A stretch of 10,755 nt of DNA, from contig JAEWAG010000354.1 in assembly GCA_023391775.1 (NCBI GenBank), positions 1 through 10,755 on the forward strand, read 5' to 3'. Position numbers and translations under genes: made by a program. Shown in pieces: positions 1 through 7,400 of the stretch. Numbering within the stretch: the stretch's first letter is position 1; each line of letters starts with the position of its first letter. The notes under the pieces are model-generated. The model was not told the origin of the DNA. It made no database searches and was given only the letters and a program-made list of their open reading frames with translations. The DNA comes from Pseudomonadota bacterium (GTDB lineage Bacteria > Pseudomonadota > Gammaproteobacteria > Xanthomonadales > Xanthomonadaceae).

Positions 1-157
1 CGCCCACGCGGGCCTGGCCGTGCTCGGTCTCCAGGGCCTGCACGGCAGTCGGCCCGGACGCGGCCGGGCTGGCCGGCGCAGACGTGCGCTCGCACGCGGA
101 CAGGCAGACGGCCAGGGCCGCGGCGAGCAGGGTGGGGAGGTGCCGGGTTGGCCGCAT
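1..157 (-). CDS. Lipoprotein, N-terminal fragment (cut by window edge)
   Basis: Only the first 52 codons are inside the window. The product begins with a typical lipoprotein signal: MRPTR, a hydrophobic stretch (LPTLLAAALAVC) and the lipobox LSAC with the lipidated cysteine at residue 22. A Ser/Pro/Ala-rich linker follows (about residues 23-40), the usual spacer between lipid anchor and folded domain. The start is supported by GGAG at 169-166, eight bases upstream. The gene lies 29 bases downstream of the ABC exporter stop codon on the same strand, so co-transcription is likely. The first residues of the mature domain (ALETEHGQARVG) are too few to name a family. They loosely resemble the start of serine hydrolase or class A beta-lactamase folds, but I would not annotate on that. 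The predicted location is membrane-anchored facing the periplasm. Confidence 0.75.
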   Translation of the reverse strand, partial: MRPTRHLPTLLAAALAVCLSACERTSAPASPAASGPTAVQALETEHGQARVG

Positions 158-165
158 CGTCGAAG

Positions 166-169
166 CTCC
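166..169 (-). promoter_or_regulatory. Ribosome binding site of the lipoprotein gene
   Basis: The minus strand reads GGAG here, with an eight-base spacer to the ATG at 157-155. It falls in the 29-base gap after the ABC exporter stop codon and fixes the start of the truncated lipoprotein gene. Confidence 0.6.
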
Positions 170-186
170 GTAGTGCGTGCAAAGCG

Positions 187-2067
187 TCAACGATAGCCGG
201 CGGCCTGCAGCTCGAACAACTCCGCGTAACGGCCGCCGGCCGCCATCAGCTGTTCGTGCGTGCCGCTGGATTCCACCCGTCCGCCGGACAGCACCAGGAT
301 GCGGTCGGCCATGCGCACGCTGGAGAAACGGTGCGAGATCAGCACCGCGGTGCGGCCGCGCGACAGCTCCTTGAAGCGCTGGAACACCTCGAACTCGCTG
401 CGCGCATCCAGCGCGGCGGTCGGTTCGTCCAGGATCATGACCTGGGCCTCGCGCATGTATGCCCGGGCGATGGCCAGCTTCTGCCACTGGCCGCCGGACA
501 GGTCCACGCCGTTCTTGAAGCGGCGGCCGATCAGCTGGTCGTAGCCCAGCGGCAGCCCGGCGATCACCTCGTCGGCCATGCCGCGGCGGGCGGCATCACG
601 GATGCGCGCCTGGTCCCCCAGCGCCTCGATCCGGCCCACGCCGATGTTCTCCCCGGCGGTGAGGTGGTAGCGCACGAAGTCCTGGAAGATCACGCCGGTA
701 TTGGCGCGCAGGTCGTCCAGGTCGTAGTCCCGCAGGACGCGGCCGTCCAGCAGGATGCGGCCCTCGTCCGGGTCGTAGAGACGGGCCAGCAGCTTGACCA
801 GGGTGGTCTTGCCGGCGCCGTTCTCGCCGACCAGGGCCAGCACTTCGCCCGCGTGCAGCTGGAAGTCCAGCCCGCGCAGCGCCCAGTTCTCGTTGCCCGG
901 ATAGCGGAAGCCGACGTTCTCGAACACGAAACCGCGTTCGATCGGCCGCGGCACCGGCACCGCGTCCGGGCGCGTGGCGATCTCCGGCTCGATCTCGAAG
1001 AAAGAGAACAGGTCGTCCAGGTACAGGGCCTGGCCGGCGACCTGGGAAAAGCCCACCAGCAGGCCTTCCAGCAGCTGGCGCAGGCGCATGAAACTACCAG
1101 CCAGGAAGGTCAGGTCGCCGATGGTGAAGTCGCCGCGCACGGTGCGCCAGGCGATGTAGGCATAGGCCGCGTAGTAGCCCAGGGTACCCAGTGCGGCCAG
1201 CACCGTGCCCCAGACGGCCCGGCGCCGCGCCAGGGCGCGGTTGGCCAGGTAGAACTTCTCCGCCAGCACCCGGTAGCGGTCGATCAGGAAGCGGTGGAGG
1301 TTGAAGATCTTCACCTCCTTGGCCGTTTCCAGGCTGGCCCCGGTCTGGCGCAGGTACTCCAGCTGGCGCCGTTCCGGGGTCCACTGGAAGTTCAGCGAAT
1401 AGCCCAGCGCGTTGAAGTGCGCCTCGCCGACGAAGGCCGGCACCAGGGCCACCGCCAGCAGCAGGATCAGCCACGGCGCGTACACCAGCAGGCCCACGCC
1501 GAAGCTGACCACAGTGATCGCGTCCTGCACCTGGCCGAACAGCTGGCTCATCAGGTTCATCCGGCTCATGGTCTGGCGCCGGGCGCGGTCGAGCTTGTCC
1601 TGCAGGTCCGGGTCTTCGAAGTCCTCCAGGTCCAGGGTGGCGGCGTGTTGCATCAGACGCACGCTGCTGGCGTTGGTGAACAGCTCCGAGAGCAGGCCGT
1701 CGGCGTAACTGACCATGCGGCCGATCAGGTCCGAGCTCACGGCCACCGCCAGTTCCAGCGCCAGCAGCCACAGCAGCGGCGTCAGCAGGCCACCGCGCAG
1801 CGCATCGCCGAGGTCGTCGAAGGCCACGCCCGAGCCGGCCAGGCGGACCACCTCGTCGATGATCAGCTTGCCGATGTAGAGCATCAGTACCGGCAGCAGG
1901 GCGCGGATCAGGCGCAGGCCGAGGCTGGTGAGGGTCAGGGCCGGGCTGGTGGACCAGATCTGGCGCAGGAACGGCGGCAGGTTGCGCAGGGCGTCGAAGC
2001 GCTCGCGCAGGCTTGGCGTGGCCTGTCCGCGCGCGGGCTGTGACTTGGGCTGGGGGCGGGAGTTCAT
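187..2067 (-). CDS. ABC exporter half-transporter (fused permease and ATPase)
   Basis: This 626-residue protein has the one-chain exporter architecture that works as a homodimer or heterodimer in the inner membrane. The N-terminal part (about 42-345) holds six predicted membrane helices: about 42-69, 92-112, a pair within 182-213, 285-307 and 316-345. The ATPase domain runs from about 378 to the end. All motifs are intact: A-loop Tyr389, Walker A GENGAGKT (414-421), Q-loop Gln462, signature LSGGQ (523-527), Walker B VMILDEP with catalytic Glu548, D-loop ALDARSE, and switch His579. The Q-loop region FQDFVRYHLTAGENIG resembles that of peptide exporters such as NisT/SpaT-type lantibiotic transporters, so peptide or small amphipathic export is a reasonable guess, but the substrate is unknown. 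No C39 peptidase domain is present. A terminator separates it from the cytochromes upstream, so its promoter should lie in 2068-2152; I see no convincing hexamers there. A lipoprotein gene follows 29 bases downstream. Confidence 0.95.
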   Translation of the reverse strand: MNSRPQPKSQPARGQATPSLRERFDALRNLPPFLRQIWSTSPALTLTSLGLRLIRALLPVLMLYIGKLIIDEVVRLAGSGVAFDDLGDALRGGLLTPLLWLLALELAVAVSSDLIGRMVSYADGLLSELFTNASSVRLMQHAATLDLEDFEDPDLQDKLDRARRQTMSRMNLMSQLFGQVQDAITVVSFGVGLLVYAPWLILLLAVALVPAFVGEAHFNALGYSLNFQWTPERRQLEYLRQTGASLETAKEVKIFNLHRFLIDRYRVLAEKFYLANRALARRRAVWGTVLAALGTLGYYAAYAYIAWRTVRGDFTIGDLTFLAGSFMRLRQLLEGLLVGFSQVAGQALYLDDLFSFFEIEPEIATRPDAVPVPRPIERGFVFENVGFRYPGNENWALRGLDFQLHAGEVLALVGENGAGKTTLVKLLARLYDPDEGRILLDGRVLRDYDLDDLRANTGVIFQDFVRYHLTAGENIGVGRIEALGDQARIRDAARRGMADEVIAGLPLGYDQLIGRRFKNGVDLSGGQWQKLAIARAYMREAQVMILDEPTAALDARSEFEVFQRFKELSRGRTAVLISHRFSSVRMADRILVLSGGRVESSGTHEQLMAAGGRYAELFELQAAGYR

Positions 2068-2152
2068 CGCCGCATTGTGCCGCGCCCGCCGCCCGTTGCA
2101 CGTGCGGGGTGCGGGCCGCGCATTGCCGTGACCGCTGCGGCAGGCGCCAATG

Positions 2153-2174
2153 AAAAGGCCCGCTTGCGCGGGCC
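2153..2174 (-). terminator. Intrinsic terminator after the cytochrome pair
   Basis: On the minus strand a perfect 7-bp GC stem (GGCCCGC / GCGGGCC, four-base loop) at 2174-2157 is followed directly by TTTT (2156-2153). It begins 26 bases after the stop codon of the lipoprotein cytochrome, where a rho-independent terminator should be. It separates the cytochrome pair from the ABC exporter. The rest of this 133-base intergenic stretch (2068-2200) holds nothing else I can support. Confidence 0.8.
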
Positions 2175-2200
2175 CCGGTGCGTGTCCGGAACGTGCCGGA

Positions 2201-2641
2201 TCAGAACGCGTCGTGCAGGTCGCGCAGCTGCGACGGGCGCGAGCCGAAGTAGGCCGCCAGGTCGGCGATCTCCTGGTCGCTCAGGCTGCTGGCCTGCGGC
2301 GTCATCAGGGCATGCTGGCGTGCGCCGCTGCGGTACTCCTGCAGCGCGTGCGCCAGGTAGTCGGGGTACTGCCCGCCCAGCTTGGGGTAGCTGGCATCGA
2401 TCGGCGCATTGCCGTCGGCGCCGTGGCAGTCGATGCAGCTCTGGCCGGTGGCCTTGCCCTTGGCGGTGGCAGCCTGCTCGCCAGCGGCGATGCGACCGGC
2501 CGGCAGGCCGGCCGAGGAACTCGCCTGCTCCTGCTGCCCGGCTTCCGGGGCGGTGGACCCGTCGCCGCCGGAGCAGGCGGCAAGGCCCAGGACGGCGGTC
2601 AGGACGATGGCGAGACGCGGGGCGTACACGGCTTTCGACAT
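2201..2641 (-). CDS. Monoheme c-type cytochrome, predicted lipoprotein
   Basis: This 146-residue class I cytochrome c carries electrons at the periplasmic face of a membrane. Residues 1-23 form a lipoprotein signal (lipobox LAAC, lipidated Cys23; Ser at +2 does not suggest inner-membrane retention). A Ser/Ala/Gln-rich linker runs to about 50. The heme-binding CIDCH is at 69-73 and Met113 is the likely distal heme ligand. The pattern YPKLGGQYPDYL ... EYRSGAR ... SDQEIADLAAYF is that of one half of a diheme cytochrome c4 or of the c553 type. The stop codon of the upstream cytochrome lies only 13 bases before its start and no good Shine-Dalgarno is visible, so translational coupling is likely. 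An intrinsic terminator follows. Redox partners are not encoded in the window; a terminal oxidase is the usual one for this family. Confidence 0.93.
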   Translation of the reverse strand: MSKAVYAPRLAIVLTAVLGLAACSGGDGSTAPEAGQQEQASSSAGLPAGRIAAGEQAATAKGKATGQSCIDCHGADGNAPIDASYPKLGGQYPDYLAHALQEYRSGARQHALMTPQASSLSDQEIADLAAYFGSRPSQLRDLHDAF

Positions 2642-2654
2642 GGGCAGCGGGCGC

Positions 2655-3041
2655 TTACTTGATGGTGGAAAGGAAGGCGGCGAGGTCGGCGATGTCCTGC
2701 TCCGAGAAGCTCTGGGCCTGGGCCCGCATCGTCGGATGGTGGCGCTGGCTGTCGCGGTACGCGTGCAGCGACTGGGTCAGGTATTCGGCCGACTGGCCTC
2801 CGATCTTCGGGACCTTGAAGCTCGGATACGCATTCTTGTAGCCGGTCATGCCGTGGCAGCCCTGGCAGGTATAGGCCAGTACGCGGCCGCGCTCGGCATC
2901 GCCGGTGACGGCGGCCGGGGAGCCGGCAGCGGCCTGGGTCTCAGGCTGGGCCGGTTCGCCGGTTTCCTGCGCGAAGGCAGGCAGGGACAGGGCGGTGACC
3001 AGGGCAAGGCATGCAGCTAGCGGAAGCGGGCGGCGCATCAT
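2655..3041 (-). CDS. Monoheme c-type cytochrome, soluble periplasmic
   Basis: This 128-residue class I cytochrome c is the first gene of a two-gene cytochrome unit. I chose the ATG at 3041 because it directly precedes a clean signal peptide (MMRRPLPL, hydrophobic core, cleavage after AFA at residue 24). The second ATG at 3038 is equally possible. An in-frame ATG at 3149 would add 36 charged, non-hydrophobic residues ahead of the signal and extend past the candidate promoter, so I rejected it. After a Pro/Ala/Gln-rich linker, heme attaches at CQGCH (59-63) and Met105 is the likely sixth ligand. The insert GYKNAYPSFKVPKIGGQ follows the heme motif and distinguishes it from its downstream paralogue. 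The C-terminal helix SEQDIADLAAFL closely matches the neighbour. It is likely a mobile periplasmic electron carrier, while the neighbour is membrane-anchored. Confidence 0.92.
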   Translation of the reverse strand: MMRRPLPLAACLALVTALSLPAFAQETGEPAQPETQAAAGSPAAVTGDAERGRVLAYTCQGCHGMTGYKNAYPSFKVPKIGGQSAEYLTQSLHAYRDSQRHHPTMRAQAQSFSEQDIADLAAFLSTIK

Positions 3042-3109
3042 TCGTTGGTCCGATCGGTCTCGTTGGAGTCGGTCGTGCCGGTCTACCCCTCCGGACACGA
3101 AACCGCGGC

Positions 3110-3138
3110 AGTATAGCCCTGCCTTAACGCAATCCGAA
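3110..3138 (-). promoter_or_regulatory. Candidate sigma-70 promoter for the cytochrome pair
   Basis: On the minus strand a TATACT (-10, 3115-3110, five of six consensus bases) is preceded at 17 bases by TTCGGA (-35, 3138-3133, only three of six). Transcription would start near 3103, giving a leader of about 60 bases before the ATG at 3041. The good -10 and its location in the only intergenic space upstream support it; the weak -35 leaves it uncertain. Confidence 0.4.
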
Positions 3139-3190
3139 ACCGCAGGCATTGCGCTCGATCAAACTGGACGGCACGGCCCCTCCGGCCGGG

Positions 3191-3202
3191 CATGCAGGCA
3201 TG
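3191..3202. promoter_or_regulatory. Inverted repeat CATGC-AG-GCATG, possible operator
   Basis: Perfect 5-bp arms flank a two-base centre in the divergent intergenic region, about 90 bases upstream of the adaptor start. A further palindrome, GCATGC, lies at 3212-3217. Short clustered palindromes between divergent units often bind repressors, but no regulator gene is present in the window and arms this short can arise by chance in GC-rich DNA. Confidence 0.25.
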
Positions 3203-3227
3203 ACCTTCGGCGCATGCCGGACCCGAT

Positions 3228-3255
3228 GTGTTGGTGGTCTACTTGGATACAACAC
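3228..3255. promoter_or_regulatory. Inverted repeat GTGTTG-16-CAACAC, possible efflux operator
   Basis: Two perfect 6-bp arms (3228-3233 and 3250-3255) are separated by 16 bases, spanning 28 bases and ending 35 bases before the adaptor start. Span and position fit a TetR-type operator of an efflux operon. The sequence between the arms (CTTGGATAC) is less GC-rich than its surroundings, as expected near a promoter, but no convincing -35/-10 pair is visible on the plus strand. It could equally be a leader hairpin or chance. Confidence 0.3.
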
Positions 3256-3290
3256 CGAACCACGCCCCGTGCCAGGGGCCTCCAGCGAGC

Positions 3291-4445
3291 ATGGAAAACC
3301 ACATGGACCGAGCTTCTTCCCACACCGTGCCCGCCGGGCTGCGCCTCGCCGCCATCGCCCTGGCCGTCGCCGCCGGACTGTCCGCCTGCAAGGGCGGGGC
3401 CGACGCCGCGCCGCCGGCCAAGCCCGATGAGGCCAAGGTCGATGCCACGCCGGTGGAAGTGGCGGCGGTGGGCCGTCGCGCGATCGCCGCCAGCTACACC
3501 GGCACCGCCGCCCTGGAGCCGCGGGCGGAGTCGCAGGTGGTCGCCAAGACCTCCGGCGTGGCCCTGCAGGTGCTGGTCGAGGAAGGCCAGACGGTCAGGG
3601 CCGGGCAGCCGCTGGTGCGCCTGGACCCGGACCGCGCACGCCTGTCGGTGGCCCAGAACGAAGCCCTGGTCCGCAAGCTGGAGACCAACTACAACCGCGC
3701 CCGCCAGCTGGTCGGCCAGCAGCTGATCAGTGCCGGCGAAGTGGACCAGATGCGCTACGACCTGGAGCAGGCGCGCGCGGCGTACGACCTGGCGCGCCTG
3801 GAGCTGTCCTATACGACGGTGGTCGCGCCGATTTCCGGCGTGGTCGCCTCGCGCGACATCAAGCCGGGCAACTTCGTGCAGATCAACTCGCCGATCATCC
3901 GCATCGTCGACAGCAGCCGCCTGGAGGCCACGCTCAACGTGCCCGAGCGCGAGCTGGCCAAGCTGCGCGCCGGCCAGGCCGTGACCCTGGTGGCCGACGC
4001 GCTGCCGGGCCGCAGCTTCAGCGGGGTGGTCGACCGGGTGTCGCCCGTGGTGGACACCGGTACCGGCACCTTCCGCGTGGTCACGGGCTTCTCCGGCGAG
4101 CAGGACCTGACCGCGGGCATGTTCGCGCGGCTGAGCATCAACTACGACCAGCGCGCCGATGCGCTGGTGGTGCCGCGCAACGCCCTGCTGGAAGACGGCG
4201 GCGAGCCGGCGGTGTACGTGGTGCGCGAGGGCCGCGCCGAGCGCGTGCCGCTGAAGCTTGGCTACAACGACGCAGGCTGGGTCGAGGTGCGCGAGGGCCT
4301 GGACGAGGGCGACGCGGTGGTGGTGGCCGGCAAGGCCGCGCTGCGCCAGGGCAGCGCGGTGCAGGTGCTTGACCGCGACCCGCCGGCCGATGCGGCCAGC
4401 GCCAGGACTCCGGCCCAGGCGGCCGCGGCGCAGGCGACCCGCTGA
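3291..4445 (+). CDS. RND efflux periplasmic adaptor (membrane fusion protein), lipoprotein
   Basis: This 384-residue HlyD/AcrA-family adaptor links the inner-membrane pump to an outer-membrane channel. A lipoprotein signal (hydrophobic 17-30, lipobox LSAC, Cys33) anchors it. A lipoyl/barrel-sandwich half-motif at about 79-112 (SQVVAKTSGVALQVLVEEGQ, then LVRLDP) pairs with the second half at about 173-208 (TVVAPISGVVASRDI). Between them lies a short alpha-hairpin (about 113-170, rich in Arg, Gln and Leu). The beta-barrel and membrane-proximal domains follow (about 209-360), with an Ala/Pro-rich tail. I took ATG 3291. ATG 3303 (preceded by GGAA at six bases) is almost as good and keeps the signal intact; the in-frame ATG at 3228 adds a non-signal extension. 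The stop codon overlaps the permease start in TGATG, so the two are translationally coupled. It is the only adaptor in the operon and presumably serves both permeases. Confidence 0.93.
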   Translation: MENHMDRASSHTVPAGLRLAAIALAVAAGLSACKGGADAAPPAKPDEAKVDATPVEVAAVGRRAIAASYTGTAALEPRAESQVVAKTSGVALQVLVEEGQTVRAGQPLVRLDPDRARLSVAQNEALVRKLETNYNRARQLVGQQLISAGEVDQMRYDLEQARAAYDLARLELSYTTVVAPISGVVASRDIKPGNFVQINSPIIRIVDSSRLEATLNVPERELAKLRAGQAVTLVADALPGRSFSGVVDRVSPVVDTGTGTFRVVTGFSGEQDLTAGMFARLSINYDQRADALVVPRNALLEDGGEPAVYVVREGRAERVPLKLGYNDAGWVEVREGLDEGDAVVVAGKAALRQGSAVQVLDRDPPADAASARTPAQAAAAQATR

Positions 4446-7400
4446 TGGCACCGCACGGCCTGCCTCAGGCGCGCGGGTTCGACCTGGTCGAATTTGCCAC
4501 GCGCCGCCGCGTCACCATCGCGATGATGACCCTGACCCTGGTGCTGTTCGGCTTGATCTCGCTGTCCAGCCTGAAGGTCGAGCTGCTGCCGGACCTGAGC
4601 TATCCCACCCTGACCGTGCGCACCGACTACGAGGGCGCGGCCCCGTCCGAGGTCGAGACCCTGATCTCGCAGCCGGCCGAGGAGGCGCTGGGCATCGTCA
4701 AGGGCCTGCGCAAGCTCAAGTCGGTGTCCCGCACCGGCCAGAGCGACGTGATCCTCGAGTTCGCCTGGGGCACGGACATGCAGCAGGCCGGCCTGGACGT
4801 GCGCGACAAGATGGAGACCCTGCAGCTGCCGCTGGACGCCAAGCCGCCGGTGCTGCTGCGCTTCAACCCCTCGACCCAGCCGGTGATGCGGCTGGCGCTG
4901 AGCAGCACCCGCGAGCCGGCCAGCGAGGCCGAGGCGGTGCGCCAGCTGATGGAGCTGCGGCGTTACGCCGACGAGGATCTCAAGCGCAAGCTGGAGCCGG
5001 TGGCCGGCGTGGCCGCGGTCAAGGTCGGTGGCGGCCTGGAGGACGAGATCCAGGTCGACATCGACCAGCGCAAGCTGGCCCAGCTGGGGCTGTCGCTGGA
5101 TTCGGTCATCGAGCGCCTGAAGCAGGAGAACGTGAACCTCTCCGGCGGACGCCTGGAGGAGGGCACCCAGCGCTACCTGGTGCGCACGGTCAACCAGTTC
5201 GCCTCGGTCGAGCAGATGCGCGAGATGCTGCTGACCACCGCCGGCGGCGGGCAGGGGGGCTCGGCCGGCGCCGGCGAGAACCGCCAGCTGATGCTGGCCA
5301 TCCTCGGCAGCCGCGATCCGAACGTGATCGCCGCCCTGCGCGGTGACGGCAGCAGTGGTGCCGGCGGCTCGCCGGTGCGGCTCAAGGACGTGGCCGAGGT
5401 GCGCCAGGGCTACAAGGAGCGCGAGGCGGTGATCCGCAGCGCCGGCCGCGAGGCGGTGGAACTGGCGGTCTACAAGGAAGGCGATGCCAACACCGTGGCG
5501 ACCGCCGACGCGCTCGAGGCACGCCTGGCCCAGATCCGCAAGCAGATGCCCAAGGACATCGAGCTGGCGATGGTCGAGGACCAGTCGGTCTTCGTCCGCC
5601 ACGCCATCAGCGACGTCAAGTTCGACGCGGTGATCGGCGGCCTGCTGTCGGTGCTGATCATCTTCCTGTTCCTGCGCGACGGCTGGAGCACCTTCGTCAT
5701 CTCGCTGTCGCTGCCGGTTTCGATCATCACCACGTTCTTCTTCATGGGACAGCTGGGCCTGAGCCTCAACGTGATGTCACTCGGCGGCCTGGCCCTGGCG
5801 ACGGGCCTGGTGGTTGACGACTCGATCGTGGTGCTGGAGTCCATCGCCAAGGCGCGCGAGCGCGGGCTCGGCATCCTGGAGGCGGCGATCTCCGGCACCC
5901 GCGAGGTGTTCATGGCGGTGGTCGCGTCGACCCTGACCACCATCGCGGTGTTCCTGCCGCTGGTGTTCGTCGAGGGCATCGCCGGGCAGCTGTTCCGCGA
6001 CCAGGCCCTGACCGTGTCCATCGCCATCGCGGTGTCGCTGCTGGTGTCGATGACCCTGGTGCCGATGCTCAGCGCGCTGCGTGGCAGGCCGCCGGTCCAG
6101 TTCCAGGCCGAGCCTGCGCCGGGGCCGGACCGCGTCCTCACTGGCCTGCGCGTGCTGCTGGCGCTGGTGGTGGGCCTGGCCGTGTTCGCCATCGCCAAGG
6201 GCGTTCTTGCCAAGGCAGGCCTGGCCGCCTGGTGGGCGGTGATCCCGGCCGTACTGGCGATTGCCGGCTTCTGGTTCCTGAAGGGCGTGTCCTTCGCCCT
6301 GGCCTGGCTGGTGGTGCGGATCTTCCGCATCGTCGCCCGGATTTCCGGACGCGGCATGGGCGCGGCCAGCGACGTGGCCATGGCGCCATACCGCCGTGCC
6401 GAGGCCGGCTACCTGCGGCTGCTGCCCGGCGCGCTGGAACGTCCCGGGCTGGTGCTGGGCGGCGCGGCGCTGGCATTCGCCCTGACCCTGGCGACGGTGC
6501 CGCTGCTGGGCGTCGACCTGATTCCGCAGCTGGCCCAGGACCGCTTCGAGATGACCGCCAAGCTGCCGCCGGGCACCCCGCTGGCGCAGACCGACGCGCT
6601 GGTGCGTGACGTGCAGCGCAAGCACGGCGAAGAACCCGGTGTGCGCCTGCTGTACGGCGTCTCCGGCACCGGCACCCGGCTGGACGCCAGCCCGACCGAG
6701 AGCGGCGAGAACATCGGCAAGCTGTCGGTGGTCATGGACGACACCTCGCGCGAGGCGGAGCTGGTGGAGAAGCTGCGCCAGACCATGCAGGGGTATCCGT
6801 CAGCGCAGGTGGACTTCGCCCGGCCGGAGCTGTTCGCGCTGGCGCCGCCGCTGGAGATCGAGATCGAGGGCCATGACCTGGAGACCATCCGGGTGGCCGG
6901 CAACCGCCTGGCGGCGATGCTGCCCGACAACCCGCACTACGCCGACGTCAAGTCGACCGTGGTGCAGGGCTTCCCGGAGATCCAGGTGATCTTCGATCAG
7001 GACCGCGCCGCCGCGCTGGGCCTGACCACGCGCCAGATCGCCGACGCGGTGGTCAACAAGGTGCGCGGCAATGTCGCCACCCGCTACAGCTTCCGCGACC
7101 GCAAGATCGACGTGCTGGTGCGCGTGGCCGAGTCCGAGCGTTCGTCGGTGGACGACATCCGCCGCCTGATCGTCAACCCCAGCGGCAACACGCCGGTGGA
7201 GCTGGCCTCGGTCGCCGAGGTGGTGGCCACCACCGGCCCAAGCGAGATCCACCGCGCCGACCAGCGCCGGGTGGCGATCGTCTCGGCCAACCTGCGCGAC
7301 ATCGACCTGGGCGCGGCGATCACCGAGGTCCAGCAGATGGTCGCGGCCAACCCGCTGGGCACGGACATCGGCATGCGCATCGGCGGCCAGGGCGAGGAAC

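Noticed and set aside
148..2043. Long open frame (631 codons) on the plus strand opposite the ABC exporter
   Set aside because: The translation is rich in Gln, His, Ala and Arg with no domain or membrane pattern, while the opposite strand has every ABC motif intact. It is a shadow typical of very GC-rich coding DNA.
2124..2142. Inverted repeat TGCCG-9-CGGCA upstream of the ABC exporter
   Set aside because: Five-base all-GC-type arms are expected by chance in this composition, and there is no nearby promoter hexamer or conservation to support an operator.
3042..3149. N-terminal extension of the soluble cytochrome from the ATG at 3149
   Set aside because: It would put 36 polar residues before a perfectly good signal peptide and place the start codon upstream of the best -10 candidate.
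3228..3290. N-terminal extension of the adaptor from the ATG at 3228
   Set aside because: The added 21 residues are not part of a lipoprotein signal and no ribosome binding site precedes them. Starts at 3291 or 3303 fit the family better.
3159..4451. Open frame of 430 codons on the minus strand opposite the adaptor gene
   Set aside because: It has low-complexity His/Gln/Arg/Ala composition and no recognisable motifs. It spans the divergent promoter region, and the plus strand encodes a clear HlyD-family protein.
4262..5602. Open frame of 446 codons on the minus strand opposite the adaptor and first permease
   Set aside because: It has shadow composition (Leu/His/Gln/Ala rich) and crosses the boundary of two real genes. 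The plus strand holds conserved RND sequence throughout.
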